From contig CM075856.1 of assembly GCA_037975125.1 (NCBI GenBank), positions 2,240,825-2,304,824 of the forward strand: 64,000 nt of DNA, written 5' to 3'. The notes under the pieces are model-generated. The model made no database searches. It was not told the DNA's origin and was given only the letters and a program-made list of their open reading frames with translations. Below are positions 11,383-23,314 of this stretch, piece by piece (within the stretch, counting starts at the first letter, position 1; every line of letters begins with the position of its first letter). The DNA comes from Latrodectus hesperus. Its lineage: Eukaryota > Arthropoda > Arachnida > Araneae > Theridiidae. Position numbers and translations under genes: made by a program.

Positions 11383-12038
11383 TACGAGGTTTGTCCGGAA
11401 AATACGTATAAAAGTTGAATAATAACTTTATTTTACAAATAATTCAGGTATTACAACATGGTCCTTCAAAGTACTCACCCTGAGAGAGATACACTTCTGC
11501 CAACGCCGTTTCCACTGTTGATAACATTGTTGAAAGTCTTTAGTTGTGGTGTTGTTCAGTTGCCATGTCGTTTCTGCCTTGATGATTTCCTCATCTCCCA
11601 AGTGCCGGCCCCGAAGCACCATTTTGCATTTCGGGAACAAGAAGAATTCACAAGGGGCTAAATCGGGTGAATAAGGCGGATGCTCTGTCACGGTTATTGA
11701 GCTTCGGGCTAAAAACTCACGCACAACGAGCGACGTGTGAGCAGGCGCATTGTCGTGATGAAGGATCCACCTTCCCCTTTTGCCCATTCTTGCCCAGCTT
11801 TGCAAGAAACGATGTTGATGTGCGTTCCTCAATCAGAGAGAACTTCATGCCGACGGCAGGTGAAAAAGGGTAACTTTAAACAAACAGCCGCACACTCCTA
11901 TTTACACGCAGAGCGGTCTGACTCAAACTGAGCGTTGATGGGATTGGTTACAACAGTAGTGCCACCTGACGGTAACTGCAAACTGTAAAATAAAGTTATT
12001 ATTCGACTTTTACACGTATTTTCCGGACAAATCTCGTA
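11383..12038 (-). mobile_element. Internally deleted mariner with 55-bp TIRs
   Basis: Both ends carry TACGAG.TTTGTCCGGAAAA-type inverted repeats of 55 bases (11383-11437 and 11984-12038) that differ at only three positions, flanked by TA on each side (11381-11382, 12039-12040). At 656 bp it is half the usual mariner length of about 1.3 kb. The - strand retains about nine codons of the transposase start (ATG near 11848) joined to the C-terminal third, so the middle has been deleted. The TIRs contain AATAAAG, which may serve as the element's poly(A) signal. Confidence 0.93.
11428..11832 (-). pseudogene. Mariner transposase, C-terminal third only
   Basis: The frame encodes HHDNAPAH (second catalytic Asp), HPPYSPDLAPCEFFLFPK and a C-terminal helical region, ending inside the TIR. 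In D,D34D mariners the third catalytic residue is the Asp of LAPxD; here codon GAA gives Glu (LAPCE) at the expected 34-residue spacing. The DNA-binding domain and first catalytic Asp are deleted. The listed start is not a real initiation codon for the enzyme; the original ATG near 11848 is out of frame with it. The product cannot be active alone, but the TIRs might still be mobilised by a related transposase. Confidence 0.9.
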
Positions 12039-12041
12039 TAT

Positions 12042-12330
12042 ATAGCACTGAATTGGGCAGTTAGATAGAAGTAGCCAGTTGGTGTCTTCGTGATTTTGAA
12101 GCAGGGACCAAGCTGAAGACCCCATTCTTGGCCTGCCATCCCCTGAAACATTTTTTCACTTGGAGGTCATTGCGACCACGACCCATTTAACGTGTCCCAG
12201 CCGTCTTTAGTGAACACAACGGATCTTTGGTTGGGGCGGAAGAACTCAACCTTTCAATATGAGAACGACGCCATAATCAACCAAACCACCATTGTACTGC
12301 GCCTCTGATGTACGAGCCCGGGGCAGCTGT
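12042..12330 (-). mobile_element. SINE-B, diverged copy
   Basis: The reverse complement gives GGTTTGGTTGATTATGGCGT as the head, AACCAAAGATCCGTTGTGTT and CTAAAGACGGCTGGGACACG, aligning with the copy at 10432-10688. It abuts the mariner right end. No CAA tail or target duplication was identified. Confidence 0.7.
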
Positions 12331-13204
12331 CCCGTATTCCCCTGCCTTAATCAGCTATTCGAAATTTTATTTCGGGATTTTTTGGATGTGGACCTGGATG
12401 TAATTTGTAGTTTGTAAGTAAGAAATGTCGGATGATTCGATGGTTGGGAACGCAAAATGAAAGAGAATGAACTTTCAGACATGAAATAAGAAAATGATGT
12501 AGTACTGTGACCGTTACCAAAACAGTCCTTTAAAGGGCTCACAAGACTTGAATACCTTTTTTGGATAACAATAGAGAGAGAGAGAAAAAAGAAGCTTTCT
12601 CCTAAATTGAAAAAAACAAAATGTGGTTTTGAAAATTATAGTTCTGAAGTTGGAAAACAGAGGGATTACTTTGCCAGATTTTTTTTTATCAATAAAATGA
12701 AAATTTACTTCGAGTTTTATTTTGATGCCCTTTTTTATATAGTGCATATATAATGGATAATTTTTTAAAACTTAGTTTGGTACAAAAAAAAATTAGTTTT
12801 AAATCTTGTATTTATTTTTCTATTTTATGAATTTTCTATTTTAAACTTTTGACTGATCGTTACGAATTCGTGAAAAGAAACATCTATAGATGCATGTATA
12901 AGTACAGGTCTTTTCGAAAATATTGTAAAAGCGTGGCTGAAAACTTATTTATTGTGCGAGGAAGAATATAGGACTTATTTAAATATGTAACTATCATTTT
13001 TTTGTACTACATTAATTCTTATAATCTCAAAAGTGCATTGTGCATCATTATTGCTGAATTTTATTTCGGATGAAGCTAAAATTAGAGAGAATTCTAACTA
13101 GCGAGAGTCCATCTGGTCGGTGCATCGGCAACCATAATGGCACAACTGCTGAGAATATCGATAACCATCGGGATAAAGATCGTAAATGCATATAAATATG
13201 TATT
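12331..13204. other. Non-genic sequence
   Basis: Nothing recognised; AT-rich with a short GA run near 12571. Confidence 0.5.
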
Positions 13205-13216
13205 TATGATCATCAT

Positions 13217-13660
13217 CACAGTTTATGAATTGGTACAATGCCCATGATCAAAGACAAGCAAGGCTAATAAATAGCACGTGCCCTAGCAAAAGGCAAAAAG
13301 AATTATTAAAGCTCAATAGAGGCAGTCTAAGGAAAGCAGTGGGACTACTTACAGGACACTGCCACCTCAAAAGACATCTCACCATAATGGGAGTTTCAGA
13401 TGGTCCCACTTGTAGAGGTTGTCACTATATGGAAGAAACTTCAATACACATCTTATGTGAATGTGAAACCTTTTCTGCACATAGATTTGAACACCTGGGT
13501 CAGCACTTGATTGAACCTAGGATGTTGCAGGAAATTCCTATAAAATATCTGCTGAACTTTGCTTCAGCCACTGGTCTCTTCAAATAGGGCTTTCTGAGGG
13601 GTATAGTAAAATAGACCTATGGTCGCGGTGCTAGGACCACCCTAATTTTAAATCTAAATC
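13217..13660 (+). mobile_element. 5'-truncated non-LTR retrotransposon with 12-bp target duplication
   Basis: TATGATCATCAT is present at 13205-13216 and again at 13661-13672, an exact target duplication. The 444-bp insert consists of the C-terminal end of an ORF2 (13225-13587) and a 3' UTR with GGTCGCGGTGCTAGGACCAC and a short AATCTAAATC tail. Only the last part of the element inserted, as is usual for LINEs. Confidence 0.88.
13225..13587 (+). pseudogene. LINE ORF2 C-terminus (post-RNase H Cys motif)
   Basis: 120 codons are intact to TAG. The protein shows LLTGHCHLKRHL and a Cys/His cluster (CRGCHYMEETSIHILCECE), the GLLTGHC.L..HL...G.....C..C....ET..HILCEC module at the C-terminus of Jockey/I-type reverse transcriptase proteins. 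The reverse transcriptase and endonuclease domains are missing. The apparent ATG start is just part of the truncated frame. The frame has not decayed, so the insertion is comparatively young. Confidence 0.85.
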
Positions 13661-13672
13661 TATGATCATCAT

Positions 13673-15318
13673 AATATGCAAACAATAGCTAAGCTACAGA
13701 ATTGTAGTAGGAAAATCAAGCTTTTTGCAAGAGACCGGTGAACATTAAGAAAGATTTGCTACCACCAATGGAGACGAAATTGATTGCAAACTGAATGAAC
13801 ACTTACTGAGCTCATCTGCCAATACAGTTTTTAGAAAATTGCAAAAACAAAATAGAGGACAATGCTTTTCTTCTTCTGACTACAGCAGTAATGCAACCAT
13901 TATTCACAGTTATAAATATTTTTAATACGGAAAATGCTGTGATCATTGATGATCATAGTAAATTAGGTTAGTTTATTACGATGCATTTCCGGTTGCTTAT
14001 TTCCGTTCGATGAAGCAAGTAAAGATAGTCCAACTTCCTAATAATTTTGATTTACGGTCAGGTGGCGCTTCAGATTTGATCTGTCATTGATTCTCATTGA
14101 GATCTGATCTTCAGATTTGATCTGTCATTTTTTTCTTACTTTTTTTCTTACTATTTTTTGGAAGACTTGAAAGTGGATTGGATTCTACGGAACTTTTAAC
14201 GTGCATAAGCTCTCTCAGCACGACAGTCTTCAGTTGTGTCACTTATAGAACCTACTATCCGGAAGTAAACCAGCTTTCTCTTCCGCGGTATCGCAGCTTT
14301 CTTCAGAGTACAAAAATAGTGTGCCAGCTGAACCAACGTGTTCGATTACCATTTATATTTATGTATAAGTAGACCACCCCGTTATTAAGAAAAACTTTTA
14401 GTAAAACAAACATGTCACATGGGCCACTTCATCAATAAAATAGTACACCGATATTCTCAATAAAATATCACAATTTTTAGAATTTTTGCTTAGTTTCATT
14501 ATAGAACATTATAAAAGTTAAAAAAAATATATGGTATTGAATTTTATTCGAATCTTTCAAATTCTTATTCGGAGTCAAAATTGCCAAATAAATTCTAAAA
14601 TTATTTTCCAGTATAATAAATAAACAGTTTTTTGTTTTTCTATATATGAACGATAAATTTAATCAAGATTGGCAACATGTCATGGATAGGAATTTCTCGT
14701 AAAACTTTCGACTTATACGGGCATATATAGATATGTGATACATTTAAAAATTTTTTACATGGAGAATTATATATATATAAATTTAAAATGCCAACAACAA
14801 CAACTTACCCTATTATTTTCATGACTGCAAAGATTAATATTCATTTCCAAATACTTCTTAACCCGTTTGCGAATCAGAAGTAAATGAAAAGAAATAACCA
14901 GATGTCTTCTATAAACAAAGCTTCTGGGAATTCTTAAGCAACATTTGTCTTAAGACGATTGATGGATGAGAATAAAAACTACATTAAAAAAAAAGACAAC
15001 TTGCAAAATTAAATAACTGTCTTCGTTGCTAATATAATATTAAACAGATTATTTTTTGTGATTTCATTAAAGAAAAACAAAATTTGGTGATGGTTGGTTG
15101 GCAGCTGTTCTGAGACTTTTAGCTGCTCCGGCTTTATTTGGTGATGGTTTAACGTGTTTTTCCATTTATCTCTGTTCTGTTATTCGATTTTTTAAAAAAA
15201 CCGGTTTTGGTTTTTCAGTTGTGCAACATAGGATTAAAAGGGAGTGAGATACTTTCCTGGTGAGATTAATTTCCGGTCAATATATAAAATAAAAATGTGT
15301 GTGTGAAAACAGTATAAC

Positions 15319-15321
<3 letters not shown>
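13673..15321. other. Non-genic sequence with a partial tandem duplication
   Basis: At 14068-14130 TTCAGATTTGATCTGTCATT occurs twice about 43 bases apart, a short tandem duplication. A segment near 15085-15250 resembles no family I know. No gene recognised. Confidence 0.5.

Positions 15322-15375
<54 letters not shown>
15322..15375. repeat. (TA)n microsatellite
   Basis: About 54 bases of alternating TA. Confidence 0.95.
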
Positions 15376-15376
<1 letters not shown>

Positions 15377-15427
15377 CAGCAGTAAGAGGAAATAAAAATG
15401 GTTTCTAGATTTTTAAATAACAATTAT

Positions 15428-15823
15428 GAGCCCCAGTGGCTCAGTAGCTTCACGCCGCTTCCCGTAAGCTCATCGAAGTGAAGCATCATTTGCCGCGGGC
15501 AGTGGTTGGGAGGGTGACCACGGTGTACTCTCCTTCACTGGGTTGCTAGAACTCCATGGGTTGGGGGAAATGTTCACGTTAATATGTAGCGTCAAATGTC
15601 CTTCCGCTGGTGTTTCGTGGGAGTGGAGAGGAGATTGCCAGCTCAGGTGTGGCCTCATCACCTGACCATGGTTCAAAATTATGATGCACCTTAAAAAGAG
15701 CAAAGTCGTACTTTCACCTTCGTGGTGCTCTGATCCAAACGAAAGACGCTCTCTATTGACTTAATTCGCACTGCCAAAGGCATATCGAGCTTGGCTTGTC
15801 CAAGTGTCATAAGCAACAACAAC
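15428..15823 (+). mobile_element. SINE-A, full-length copy
   Basis: Starts GAGCCCCAGTGGCTCAGTAG and ends GTCATAAGCAACAACAAC. AACAATTAT flanks both sides (15419-15427, 15824-15832). TGGCTCAGTAG resembles a Pol III A box; no clear B box is seen. The body (AGAGCAAAGTCGTACTTTCA, GGTGCTCTGATCCAAACGAA) recurs at 17307-17704 inverted, and in fragments at 11181, 23988, 40060 and 48300. Confidence 0.88.
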
Positions 15824-15832
15824 AACAATTAT

Positions 15833-16408
15833 AACATTTCGTTGCCATTTTTATTAAATTTGTGTTTTAACAGGTTAAATATTTTCCAGAAAATTTATAG
15901 GAAAGCAACCTGAAATTTCTTAAAGAACCATTAATTATTTTACGAAGAAGATTCTCTCTTAAACTTATTGTTCATTGTTAAAACTTGAACGTATGCCCTT
16001 TCTGAAACCGTGCTGTAAATAACCAAATTGGCTAAGGCTGTTGCAATACACTTTAATATCTACCGCTAAATTGTCCTCCGATTTTCTTTAGATAGTTGGC
16101 CATCTTCACGTGTCGCAAATGAGAAAGCTGAGAAAACTCCCAAGCACCTACCCCAAAACCTGTATGAAAATACATACAGGTTCTTTTTATTGCATATATT
16201 TTTGGTTACATATTTTAGCTGATCAAAGTCTCTAAACAATGCCAACCACGACACAATTTTGAATTATGGTCTTATGGCAAGAATGGAACTTGATTTGCAA
16301 CCCTCCAATCGAAACTCCTATTCAACACATTAAGAAGTACATTATACTTTATGGAAAGCAAGGAGTAGATATCAAATCTCCTGTCTCAGAGACACCTGGC
16401 TATGCTAT
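15833..16408. other. Non-genic sequence
   Basis: Nothing recognised between the SINE and the retroelement tail. Confidence 0.5.
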
Positions 16409-16690
16409 TGTTGTTGTTTCTCATTCCCATAACCAGCAGTGCTAAATCAGGTCCATGAATTCATTCACCCTATTGAAATTCAGTATTATTTGTGGGTCTT
16501 GAACCAGGTCTTGCCTGGTAAGTCCCAGACAACATAAATTGTGACCAAGGAAGGCTTGTACAGAAGAGCGCATAGTGCAAATTTTGTAGTGCTTATTGCC
16601 TCCAACAAAAGTCTCTGATGACAGATGACCACTAATGAAACGGGTAAGAGCAGTTTGATCTCGTCCACTGCTGGCCCGAATGAAGGAGAC
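16409..16690 (-). mobile_element. Non-LTR retrotransposon 3' end
   Basis: The - strand reads DQTALTRFISGHL, then SSVQAFLGHNL and CLGLTRQDLVQDP, ending VNEFMDLI before a stop and an AACAACAAC tail. This is the C-terminus of an arthropod Jockey-like ORF2 ending in ...MDLI. It is 5'-truncated and has at least one frame change. It is the better-preserved relative of the relic at 1720-2188. Confidence 0.75.
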
Positions 16691-16712
16691 GCCAGGGTAT
16701 ATTACTGATATA

Positions 16713-17150
16713 AACTACGCTCTTAAAAATATCAAGAAAAATTCGCATCAGAGGGATTTTTAGTTTTTTTCCCCTTCTTACAACTCAATTGGGGATTAAT
16801 TAAACGAGAGATTAAAAATTAATCCACATTAAAAAGATTAGAATGAATCCAATTAAATAATTTCTTCCAATTAAATATCAAAAAGCATTTAAAAGATTTA
16901 AGCAAATATGATATTTACTGACATCTCGATTTTTTAACTGCGTATTGCGACTTAAGTGAATCATCCAACAATTAATACGAGTTAGTGATAGAGCCGTGCT
17001 CTTCAATAGTCCTGGTTCGATCCCAGTAGTTGTGTAGCAAAAGGAGATGGATGTTATGTTTCTTCATTCTGCTTGGGTAATTGACTGAAAATTCCCGATT
17101 TCCTTTTCTTGCTATGCATGAATACGTTCCATTAGTATGAAAAGTCATCC
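16713..17150 (+). repeat. Dispersed repeat R1, copy 2
   Basis: Collinear with 10710-11180. It carries a clear B-box-like GGTTCGATCCCAG near 17013 following AGTGATAGAGCCGTGCTCTT, suggesting a tRNA-derived head in the second half of the repeat. Confidence 0.7.
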
Positions 17151-17306
17151 CGAAATGCAGATTGAGTATTCAAATACTTTACAACAGTTACTTGCTGTTA
17201 TGCTATTTGTTATGTATCATCAAAATAAGCAGAGATCTGTAATAAAATGAGCAGCAAATTCATACGACGCAATTTCGGGGGCTTCTAACTATTTATCAAT
17301 TAATAG

Positions 17307-17704
17307 TTGTTGTTGTTTTCCTATGACACTTGGACATGCCAAGATCACTTTTGCCTTTGGCAGTGCGAATTAAGTCATTGGGATCGTCTTTCGTTTGGAT
17401 CAGAGCACTACGAAGGTGAAAGTACGACTTTGCTCTTTTGAAGGTGCCTCGTAATTTTGAACCATGGTCAGGTGACGAGGCCACACTTGAGCTGGCACCC
17501 TCCTATCCACGTCCACGCCACACCAGCGGGAGGACTTTGGACGTCACAGATGAACGTGGACACGTCCCCAACCCACGGAGCTCCAGCAACCCAGTGAAGG
17601 AGAGTACACCGTGGTCACCCTCCGAACCACTGCCCGCGGGAAATGATGTTTCACTTTGCTGAGCTTACGAGAAGCGGCGTGAAGCTACTGAGCCACTGGA
17701 GCCC
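17307..17704 (-). mobile_element. SINE-A, full-length inverted copy with 11-bp target duplication
   Basis: TCAATTAATAG occurs at 17296-17306 and 17705-17715, an exact 11-bp duplication. The reverse complement begins GGCTCCAGTGGCTCAGTAGC and ends with CAACAACAAC, matching the copy at 15428-15823 throughout. With that copy it forms an inverted pair about 1.5 kb apart. Confidence 0.9.
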
Positions 17705-17715
17705 TCAATTAATAG

Positions 17716-18499
17716 TAATTATATTAATTACATCTATAAACTAAATCAATAAAAAATATCAGATCATTAGGGAATATATTGTAGTCAAAAACTTTGATCA
17801 CAGAAGGATGTTAAAATTTTAGCTGTCTCTTTGCTAATGACGCCTTTAATTCCTTGGGGCAGATGAGGATTTAACATGTATAGATTCTCTCAGCATGGCG
17901 ATTTGTCATTAGTCAATATTGATTTGCCTAAAAGTTGGCCATACTGGTAGCTGAACTGTTAGCTGGCTGGTCTGCAATTTCAACAGTTTGTGGTTTTGAA
18001 TCTTGCTTTGATCATGGGTGTTTGTAGTGGTTCAGAATCCACTTTACAATTTAGGTGCCAGTCTAATGAGCACTCGTGCACAAAAAATGACCGTTGAGCG
18101 ACAACCGAATCAATCTTCTAGAAATCGGGATCATGTAGCCCGACTGGTTGAAGTTTGGTTTGGTTATTCCAAGGACATGTATAGTAAAGGATTAGGTGGT
18201 CATCTTCTCTGGTAAAATTCGCAATTAGTAATTCATGACTTTGGTGTTCAGAGGGGCTATAGGTATCGATATACTTCTAATGCTTTTTGTTTTAGCTGCA
18301 AAAGCTGAAAGGCGTCATTGTAACTTTGTGAGGATCAGAGACTAGATGGTGTTAGGAGTTATTATACGAAGAAAGAACAAACTAAGATCGCGAAACAATA
18401 GAAGAGCAGAAATGTTACACAAAAGGAAAGCAATATGGACAATGCACACAATACTGCACTCGAAATTTATTTAAAAAAAAAGCGGTTTTTAAATGGCAT
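17716..18499. other. Non-genic sequence
   Basis: No gene recognised. The 65-codon open frame at 18018-18215 has no family signature. Confidence 0.5.
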
Positions 18500-19240
18500 T
18501 TGCTAAGCATCAAATTACAGCCTTAAAAGATGTTCAGTATGAGAAATACCTTGCTCGACAACGCATTTCATTCTGGGAATCCTACTTTCTACCGCTGACT
18601 AACTGATGCAGCATGTCCATTCTTGAATCTTGGGCCATAAAACCCAACCAACTTACTAGCGCAGACGAAAGAGAGCCAGCATATAGATTCTGAATATCGT
18701 GGCAAATATTGTTCTTCAAATCAGACACAAAAGTTCCTGGTAAACGTTGTTCTTCAAAAATCTCAATGACCAGAGGTCTTAAGGCGTGGATCGGGAGATT
18801 GCGGCCTTGCTTTTGGGAGATACTGACAAATCGTTCGTGTGTACGCAAATGTAAACCTCAACAAGTGTTAAACTTTTGTTCTAATGTGAGGTGGAGCTTC
18901 TTCATCTTGCATGGATATGATTTCTTGAAGAGAGTCTTGTTGCTGGAGAGAAGGAATTGCGTAGTCCTTAACATGTCACGATATGCAGCCCATTGACAAA
19001 ACATGTGCTAGGTCATATAGGGGTCACTTATTCAAAAAAGTATGGTTCGAGATGAATGAAGCATTGAATCTGCATCATACGGTCAATTTCATATCATGCA
19101 AGTATTTGATGTGCACCATATAGGGGTTTTAAGTGGTCTAGATACGACAATTATGGGTTATTCACCTGTCCATTAAGGTAAAAGTGGACTTCATCTGTCC
19201 ACAGATGTTCCATGATCAAGAATTATCAACCGCCATTTTC
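18500..19240 (-). pseudogene. Decayed Tc1/mariner-type transposase (DUF4817-associated type)
   Basis: Across shifting - strand frames one can read LWTDEVHFYLNGQV and THNCRIW near 19220-19140 (the first catalytic Asp region), AIPSLQQQDSLQEI and an M-Q-D-E-x-A-P-P-H-I stretch near 18980-18880 (second Asp), and a long C-terminal frame at 18582-18848. The order and spacing match transposases of the DUF4817 group common in spiders and insects. At least five frame changes or stops are present. No terminal repeats were located. Confidence 0.65.
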
Positions 19241-20374
19241 GCGAGAAATTATAACGCAAAAGTTTTACGAATCTCTGGATCTTGCCATTCTAAATAAGGA
19301 ACCGCTTGAATCTTATGGGTGAAGAAGATTCAAGTGGTTCATCAATATGCATGATATGGTGAATGGTGGAATAAGTTATATCAAGGTACGCGGAATCGTT
19401 GGTATACCGACAGTTCCGTGAAATGATTCACTGTTGACTTCCATAACCACAGAAGCAATATCCATGATGACTCAAATGATCCTTTTTCTTCCTTTTCCTG
19501 GCTGAATGTAAAATATTCCTGTTCATTGAAATTTCATCATGGTGTTTCTATGTAAGTGCACAATCCGACATCGGTCCATATCATTATTTTTTCAGGCAAT
19601 GAAACTCTCTCACAGCTACCGTTGTAATCTCACTATTGCAATAGTGCAGTTTAGCAGTGCTGTCTTCACCAACGATACTCTCAATATTCATTAGGTTTGG
19701 GACTCTGCAATACTCATTTGGTTCTGGCGCGATCCTTTTATCATGAGTGTAATTAACATAACCTACAACAAATTAATAACCAACAGCGCCACCAAGTGGA
19801 AATATTTTGAATTATTATTTATTTTAAAAATTTGGAGCGCATTTATTGAAGTGTCTGTTGGTTAAATATTTTTCAGTTTGGACTAGTAGAACGGCTTCCA
19901 GGGCTGTTTGAATTGTGAAAGATTAATTTCGATAACACTGTATTTCATATCTGTTTAAAATTTTAGTATAAAATAAATGATTTATGTTTGATTTTAAATG
20001 ATACATCTGTAGTTCCAAGTTTGTGATCTCTATCGAATTAAAAGAAGTATATAAAAAAATCGATCAAAAAGGTCCATGTTATATAAAACTGCTAAACAAA
20101 TTCAAAAATTTAAGTAATTCTTCTAAAAATACAAATGAGAATTTTAAACGAGCGATATTTGTCCGGTACTTCACCCTCATTTCTCAATTTAAAGCAATTT
20201 TTTTATTGATAACGTGTGAACTGTTTTCAAATTTTAATGGTAGGTTATATTTTTCACTTTTTCCATTGTCTTAAAATAAAGCTTTAAAGAATAATGCATC
20301 TTTTCACAGTAAATAAGAATAATTTTTGAGATAAGTAAACTTGGCAAATTTATTTACACTCACCCCAAAAAAGT
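19241..20374. other. Non-genic sequence, possibly more of the decayed transposon
   Basis: 19241-19700 may hold the N-terminal part of the transposase relic, but no motif is legible. 19800-20374 is AT-rich with nothing recognised. Confidence 0.4.
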
Positions 20375-20660
20375 TGGGTAAGGTAGCTCGGGGAAGAACG
20401 CCTTGTTCTCTAGAGCAGGTAACAGATTTGATACCTCAGCATGCCGAAGATTGTCATACTGAGAGGGTCTATGAACTTTAAAAATTCCTTAGATTCCTAT
20501 ATTCATCAGTTCCTTCCTCATTTGCAGATTGAAAAATGGGGTACTAGCTTAGTAGATGTCCATCTCGTTACTTCATTCTGGTTCAGAATTACGTAATAGT
20601 CGACTACTTTTAGAGAATTTAATAAGAATTTAGCTCCTGCAATCGAGCTCTAATCAAGAC
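20375..20660 (+). repeat. Possible tRNA-headed SINE
   Basis: AGGTAGCTCGGGGAAGAACG resembles an A-box region and CAGATTTGATACCTCAGC, about 30 bases further on, resembles a degenerate B box. No tail, second copy or target duplication was found, so this is tentative. Confidence 0.35.
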
Positions 20661-20719
20661 GAAGTAATTTAATATCTTTGTATAAATCTCAAATTGTTTT
20701 CATTAATGTATTCTTCTTC

Positions 20720-20860
20720 TTCAAGAGCCAGACAGCCCAGGATGGGCCCTTGCCTTTTTCAGAATAGAATTCCAAGCTCTTCTATCCTTGGCCATGGACA
20801 TCCAATTAGTTATTTTCGAAATTCTTAAGGGGCCAAGGGCAAACGAATAAGAATTCGCCG
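20720..20860 (-). mobile_element. Retroelement ORF2 C-terminal tail relic
   Basis: The - strand reads LGPLRISKITNWMSMAKDRR and then AWNSILKKARAHPGLS, the DL..L.V.NWR..A.DR..W..IL..A.AHPGL tail also found at 6905-7060. Only this terminal fragment is present. Confidence 0.7.
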
Positions 20861-22113
20861 GAAAACTGACGTCGGCAAAGCTACGGCGAACAAGTGACGT
20901 CAGAAAAACGTCACAAAATAGGCGTTCCGAGAGAACTTTTACGTTTTCGAGAAAGTTAGAAATACCTGGCAAGGCACCGGTGACAAAGCAAATTATTTAC
21001 CTTTTTCTTTTGTTTTTTTCTCCCTTCGAAATAATGTTTGTTGGCGCACAAGCTGTGAAACTCGAACAGCAGCGCCCTCCTTGTAAACAATTCATTCCAC
21101 CTCTTACTATTCTGGAGAATGGAGTTTGACTGACTGACAGCTCATACTTACACTTACTCATTACTTATACTCACTTACTATTTACTATTTTTTAATTTTT
21201 ATTAAATAAAGTTAATATATAAAATCTAAACCGTCATTTATACACAATTTAACACTCCATCAAACATTTGAATTTATGGACTAACAATGTTTGCGATTAA
21301 CTTTTATCAATATTTTTATGAAGATTAATTCATGAACGTTATTAAATAAATTTTTGAATATTAAATATTAATTTTTTATTAGATTATTTATTAAAAATTA
21401 AATAATTTATTAAGGATGAGATAAAATAAAGAAAATTTATTTTTTAAAATTAGCATTTTTATAAAATTTTTGAAAGCTATTAATTTTATGTAATTATACA
21501 GATTGAAGATACCTGTGAGATTCCAAAGATAAAACTTATTTTGAAAAATATAAAATAATGTTATATTCTAGGAAATGAGTCATATGTTTTACGAAACATT
21601 TGAGAAATCTGAGATGGGTTATAATTTGCATTAATACTAAACATGGATTTTTTTTTATGAGAAGGAAATAAATTGAAATTTAAAATCTTATTTTTTTATA
21701 TTTAAATATATTTTTAAATTAATTTAGATAAAATACAGAGAGAGAGAGAGAGAGAAGAACATATTCTACACTTAAATATATACTGTATTTAATATTATTA
21801 AAAACATTGATTCTTGTGTTTAATATATATAACTGAAACAATAATTTTGCTGCATATTTTATGTTTCTGAGGTTGCTTAGGAGTGTAATAGATTTTTAAT
21901 AAAATAAATTCAATATTAAATGTTATAAAAATTTGTGTGGAATTCTAATATATGTTACCAATTCATGTATATATTGCTGAGCCAAATTAAGCTTACATAT
22001 AAAGATACAATAATGTAAAAATGTTTTGATTGAGGATCAAGATCTTAAAAAGCAATTATTAATGTCTGTATGAGTAACTACCATTTATTTTTGATTACAC
22101 AGCTAAAAGTATA

Positions 22114-22117
<4 letters not shown>
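20861..22117. other. Non-genic sequence with a possible solo LTR
   Basis: Between about 21035 and 21252 a segment starts TGTTTGTTGGCGCACAAGC and ends CACAATTTAACA, with AATAAAG near 21205; TG...CA ends with an internal poly(A) signal suggest a solo LTR, but no flanking duplication was found. The rest is AT-rich with a GA run at about 21738-21756. Confidence 0.35.

Positions 22118-22193
<76 letters not shown>
22118..22193. repeat. (TA)n microsatellite
   Basis: About 76 bases of alternating TA. Confidence 0.95.
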
Positions 22194-22196
<3 letters not shown>

Positions 22197-22487
22197 GTAA
22201 AAATTAATTATTATTGCAGAATTAATTTTTAGATTTTTAAAGATTAAGGAATAGATTATTATATTTATAAAAAATTGTCTCAAATATATTTATTTTAAAA
22301 ATATATATTATATTCAAAGCAATGATGTAATTCAGTGAATTTGATTGAATTTATATTATGATTTTTAGATAATTAGACTAGTTTTGTTGAATAATGATAG
22401 TTTTCACAATATTTTTAAAAAAAATCATCAAAACATAAAAAAATGTTAAGAAATTAAACATTCTGAGTTTTAATATAAGTAAATTAA

Positions 22488-22657
<170 letters not shown>

Positions 22658-22832
22658 CAGATGTCTCGATAAATAAGCAGTCATAATTTCACAAAACTGC
22701 TATTTCCCATCAGTCAAAATGTAAATAATAATTCAATGTGATACAATAACGTCACATAGTCACATGATATGACGTCATTATTTCTTTTCCGCGAATTCAT
22801 GAAAAATTTTCGAAGCAAGATTTTCACCGGAG

Positions 22833-22933
22833 AATTCTGAATGCAGAATTAGTTTAGATTTCAAATTAATTCTGCATTCAGAATTTGGAAACAGACTTAG
22901 GCCAGTAGTTTGCGCCTGGCCTAAGTCTGTTTC
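22833..22933. repeat. Two adjacent perfect hairpins
   Basis: Hairpin 1 has 19-base arms at 22833-22851 and 22867-22885 (AATTCTGAATGCAGAATTA and its complement) with a 15-base loop. Hairpin 2 has 18-base arms at 22888-22905 and 22916-22933 (GAAACAGACTTAGGCCAG and its complement) with a 10-base loop. Both are fully complementary and only two bases separate them. No surrounding element was identified. Confidence 0.9.
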
Positions 22934-23306
22934 GAAACATTCAAGCCCACCTAAGTTTAGGCCTCCCTCTTTTTCTGGTGCCGAATGGTCTGACCGAGAT
23001 CTTTCTTGTTACACGATTTTCATTTCTTCTGCACAGGTGTCCTGCCCATTTAAAATTCTTTAAATCCTTATATATTTTATTATATCTAATTCTTTAAAAG
23101 ATTTATGGAGTTCAGAGTTAGTTCATTTCCTCCAGATACTGTTATATTTAATGCCATAAAAAATACTTCTCAAAATTTTTCCTTCAAAAATAGAAATCAT
23201 ACATCTACTTTCATTAATGTAGAAGGGCTTCTATTTTGATCATATAATGATAATCGAATGTATTTGAATGGATAAGGCCACGGTTATTTGGTGGAGAAAG
23301 ACATCA
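22934..23306. other. Non-genic sequence
   Basis: Nothing recognised. Confidence 0.5.
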
Positions 23307-23314
23307 TTCTAATG

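Noticed and set aside
12351..12747. Two overlapping - strand frames
   Set aside because: Compositionally biased, no motif, and adjacent to SINE sequence.
20023..20274. 83-codon frame on the + strand
   Set aside because: Low-complexity Lys/Asn/Phe composition without any motif.
21035..21252. Solo LTR
   Set aside because: TG...CA ends and AATAAAG are suggestive, but no flanking duplication or second copy was found; mentioned only as a possibility.
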